64,000 nucleotides of DNA, taken from an uncultured Acidobacteriaceae bacterium. Lineage in GTDB: Bacteria > Acidobacteriota > Terriglobia > Terriglobales > Acidobacteriaceae. The stretch lies in assembly GCA_903904755.1 (NCBI GenBank), contig CAIVDV010000047.1:56979-120978 (forward strand), given 5' to 3'. Under the pieces are notes generated by a model. It saw nothing but the letters and a program-made list of their open reading frames with translations. It did not search any database and was not told where the DNA came from. This document shows positions 62,410 to 64,000 of this stretch, piece after piece (within the stretch, counting starts at the first letter, position 1; each line of letters starts with the position of its first letter). The position numbers and the translations under genes were made by a program.

Positions 62410-63353
62410 CCGAACACACTCTCTTTGCGGTTCCCACTCACTCCGTCTGGGACAACTCTCTCGCGCCCCGCCTGCACATCAACTCCGGCGACCGGGTTCT
62501 CTTTCAGTGCCTTGACTCTTCCGGCGCGCAGATTACCCCCGGCATGAGCTCAGCCCAGTTTGACCGCATCGACCGCAACCGCATCCATGCCCTCACCGGC
62601 CCCGTCTTTGTTGACGGCGCCCAGCCCGGCGATGTGCTGGAAGTCTCTGTCCTCTCCACTCGGCACTGCGGATGGGGCTGGACCTCCACCATCGCCGGAC
62701 TCGGCTTCCTCAAGGCCCGCTTCCACGAGTCCTCTCTCTTCCACTGGCACCTCGACGGCGAGATCACACGCTCGCTCGCCCCTGCCACTGTCCCCCTGCG
62801 CCCGTTCCTCGGTGTCATGGGAGTCGCTCGCCCCGATGTCGGCAGCTTCCGCACCCGCCCGCCAGGCAACTTCGGCGGCAATCTGGATGTCCGGGAACTC
62901 TGTGCCGGTTCCAAGCTCTACCTGCCCGTGCTGGTTGCCGGCGCGCTCTTCAGTTGCGGCGACGGCCACGCCGCCCAGGGCGACGGCGAAGTCTGCATCA
63001 ACGGCATTGAAGCCCCGCTCGACGTTACCCTCGGCTTCCACCTCCACAAACATCAGCCCCTCGACGGGCCGCTGGTCGAGTCCTCCGACCAGGTCGCACC
63101 AGACTCCCCGGCTGACTCCTGGATCGTTGTCGCCTCGGAAACTGACCTCCTCGACGCCGCCCAGTCCGCGACAAATCGCATGATCGACCTGCTCGTCTCC
63201 CGCTGGGGTTTCACAGAGCTCCACGCCTACCTGCTCTGCTCGGTCGCCCTCAAGCTCCGCCTCTCCCAGGTCGTCAATGAGCCGATGTTTACCGTTTCCG
63301 GTGCCATCGCCAAATCCATCCTGCCCGAGCGCGAGCTCTTCCCCGTCCGGTGA
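62406..63353 (+). CDS. acetamidase/formamidase family protein
   Basis: The 315-residue protein has FmdA/AmdA hallmarks: HINSGDRVLFQCLDSSGAQI, TGPVFVDGAQPGDVLEVSV, PPGNFGGNLDVRELCAGSKLYLPVLVAGALFSCGDGHAAQGDGEV and LLCSVALKLRLSQVVN. The family hydrolyses formamide or acetamide to ammonia and the acid, with a metal bound by the His/Asp cluster. It overlaps ridA and is four bases before the AtzH-like gene. An assimilatory role in nitrogen supply is likely. Confidence 0.93.
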   Translation: MTEHTLFAVPTHSVWDNSLAPRLHINSGDRVLFQCLDSSGAQITPGMSSAQFDRIDRNRIHALTGPVFVDGAQPGDVLEVSVLSTRHCGWGWTSTIAGLGFLKARFHESSLFHWHLDGEITRSLAPATVPLRPFLGVMGVARPDVGSFRTRPPGNFGGNLDVRELCAGSKLYLPVLVAGALFSCGDGHAAQGDGEVCINGIEAPLDVTLGFHLHKHQPLDGPLVESSDQVAPDSPADSWIVVASETDLLDAAQSATNRMIDLLVSRWGFTELHAYLLCSVALKLRLSQVVNEPMFTVSGAIAKSILPERELFPVR

Positions 63354-63357
63354 ACCA

Positions 63358-63753
63358 ATGCCCATTCCCGATGCTGAAATCAACCTCCCGAAAGTCGTAG
63401 CCGAACTGCGCGAGCTGTACCCCCGCTACGAGCTCGCGCTCGTCTCCAACGACGTAGACACCCTGGTCGCCATGTTCTGGCACTCCCCACAAGTGCTTCG
63501 TTTTGGCGTCACAGAAAATCTCTACGGAGCCGGCGAATTGGAAGCTTTCCGCAAGGCCCGTCCCGCCGCCAACCTGGCCCGCACCGTCACCCGCCTGGAA
63601 ATCGTCACCTTTGGCCTCGATACCGGCTCAGTCACCGTCGAGTTCGAGCGCACCACCCCCCGCGGCGTCGTCCGCGGCCGCCAGTCCCAGCTCTGGATTC
63701 GCCTCCCCCAGGGATGGCGCATCGCCTCGGCCCACGTCTCCCTGCTCCCCTAG
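63358..63753 (+). CDS. AtzH/HpxZ-like protein (SnoaL-type fold)
   Basis: The 131-residue protein has the family blocks LRELYPRYELALVSNDVDTLVAMFWHSPQVLRFGVTENLYGAGELEAFRKAR, FERTTPRGVVRGRQSQLWIRLPQGWRIASAHVSLLP. It matches the DUF3225 group that includes AtzH of cyanuric-acid breakdown and HpxZ of oxalurate breakdown. Those act on small ureido or carboxy-urea substrates. The ATG at 63358 follows the formamidase stop by four bases. With the formamidase it points to breakdown of a small amide or urea-like nitrogen source. Confidence 0.88.
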   Translation: MPIPDAEINLPKVVAELRELYPRYELALVSNDVDTLVAMFWHSPQVLRFGVTENLYGAGELEAFRKARPAANLARTVTRLEIVTFGLDTGSVTVEFERTTPRGVVRGRQSQLWIRLPQGWRIASAHVSLLP

Positions 63754-63923
63754 CGCCAAATCCGGAGTCCAGGCTCCCGTTTCAATGCCTCCGACCACTA
63801 CCTATGGTAATTTTCGTCTCACATGTCACAACCAGATGAATCTCTGTCAAATTAGACTATCAGCCCGTGGTAAAAGTCGTGTTCTGCGCCAGTACGGGAC
63901 GAGCTTGAAAACGTCTAAACGGT
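63754..63923. other. A+T-richer spacer before the insertion sequence
   Basis: This stretch is noticeably A+T-richer than the surrounding sequence, and no gene was seen. It probably contains the left end of the insertion element. I could not fix its terminal inverted repeat or target duplication without the other end. Confidence 0.4.
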
Positions 63924-64000
63924 ATGGCGATGGGCAAGCGGCAACATCGAGAGCGGCAAGAGGATTTGTGGGTGGCGCACACGGAATTGGCCACCGCTCC
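63924..64000 (+). mobile_element. insertion sequence, start of a transposase gene (cut by window edge)
   Basis: From ATG 63924 (or ATG 63930) the frame reads MAMGKRQHRERQEDLW, then VAHTELATA, and runs off the right end. It closely matches the opening of IS1182-type DDE transposases (MGKR...RQE.LWVA...L). Only 25 residues are visible, so subfamily and intactness are open. Confidence 0.6.

Noticed and set aside
1..64000. tRNA or rRNA genes and CRISPR arrays
   Set aside because: No cloverleaf-like sequence with a T-loop GGTTCRA pattern, no rRNA stretch and no regularly spaced repeats were found in the intergenic regions read.

Overview
The window is high-G+C, densely coded bacterial chromosome, almost certainly from Acidobacteriota (Terriglobia/Acidobacteriaceae-like). 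The inference rests on the gene mix: an acidobacterial-type VWA exported protein, several exported peptidases and plant-polymer glycosidases (GH78, GH39), a complete Lpt/RpoN block showing an outer membrane, and many serine/threonine-kinase/TPR-type genes. No rRNA, tRNA or CRISPR array was seen. About 55 protein genes are called; most starts were moved inward to fit signal peptides, ribosome-binding sites or gene overlaps.

Layout. 1-4.5 kb: end of a PAS protein, an exported alpha-L-rhamnosidase, a Xre-RES toxin-antitoxin pair and a DUF2164 gene. 4.5-14.7 kb: smc, purC, two CvpA paralogues, a Fis-type HTH gene, then a HAD phosphatase translationally coupled to a secretin-like protein. 14.7-22.4 kb (minus strand): DsbA-like oxidoreductase, nadE, a polyprenyl-phosphate sugar transferase with a long structured leader, an MlaF-like ATPase with altered motifs, an M20 peptidase and a rhodanese. 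22.4-26.3 kb: a coupled NtrC-type regulator / histidine kinase / lipoprotein operon. 26.3-31.0 kb (minus): amidohydrolase, S10 peptidase, NAD kinase, TlyA methylase. 31.2-39.3 kb: ECF sigma/anti-sigma pair, beta-propeller lipoprotein, DUF92 protein, Ser/Thr kinase with TPRs, two-lobed aspartic-protease-like protein. 39.3-47.5 kb (minus): hypothetical gene, fused lptC-lptA, lptB, rpoN, M1 aminopeptidase. 47.6-49.4 kb: exported MetX-like hydrolase and a horizontally acquired-looking RHH/PIN toxin-antitoxin operon. 49.5-59.8 kb (minus): glyQ, WG-like protein and glyS, recO, GH39, ferredoxin, hfq-suhB, and a molybdopterin cluster with fused MoaD-MoaE. 59.9-63.8 kb: APC permease, DUF2165 protein and a ridA-formamidase-AtzH-like operon. 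The right edge cuts into an insertion-sequence transposase.

How the genes work together. The lpt block builds the lipopolysaccharide bridge and shares an apparent transcription unit with sigma-54. The NtrC-type regulator at 22.5 kb would depend on that sigma factor. The moa/mocA genes supply and mature molybdenum cofactor. The 60-64 kb cluster looks like uptake and hydrolysis of an amide-type nitrogen compound.

The signals judged most worth a second look are these: (1) the RHH/PIN operon, whose near-consensus promoter overlaps a perfect 9-bp inverted repeat and places transcription start on the antitoxin ATG; (2) the roughly 300-nt structured leader of the sugar transferase; (3) the MoaD-MoaE fusion that buries the MoaD Gly-Gly; (4) the LptC-LptA fusion; (5) an acidic insertion in the SMC head; (6) an unusual exported protein between glyQ and glyS; (7) hfq overlapping suhB.
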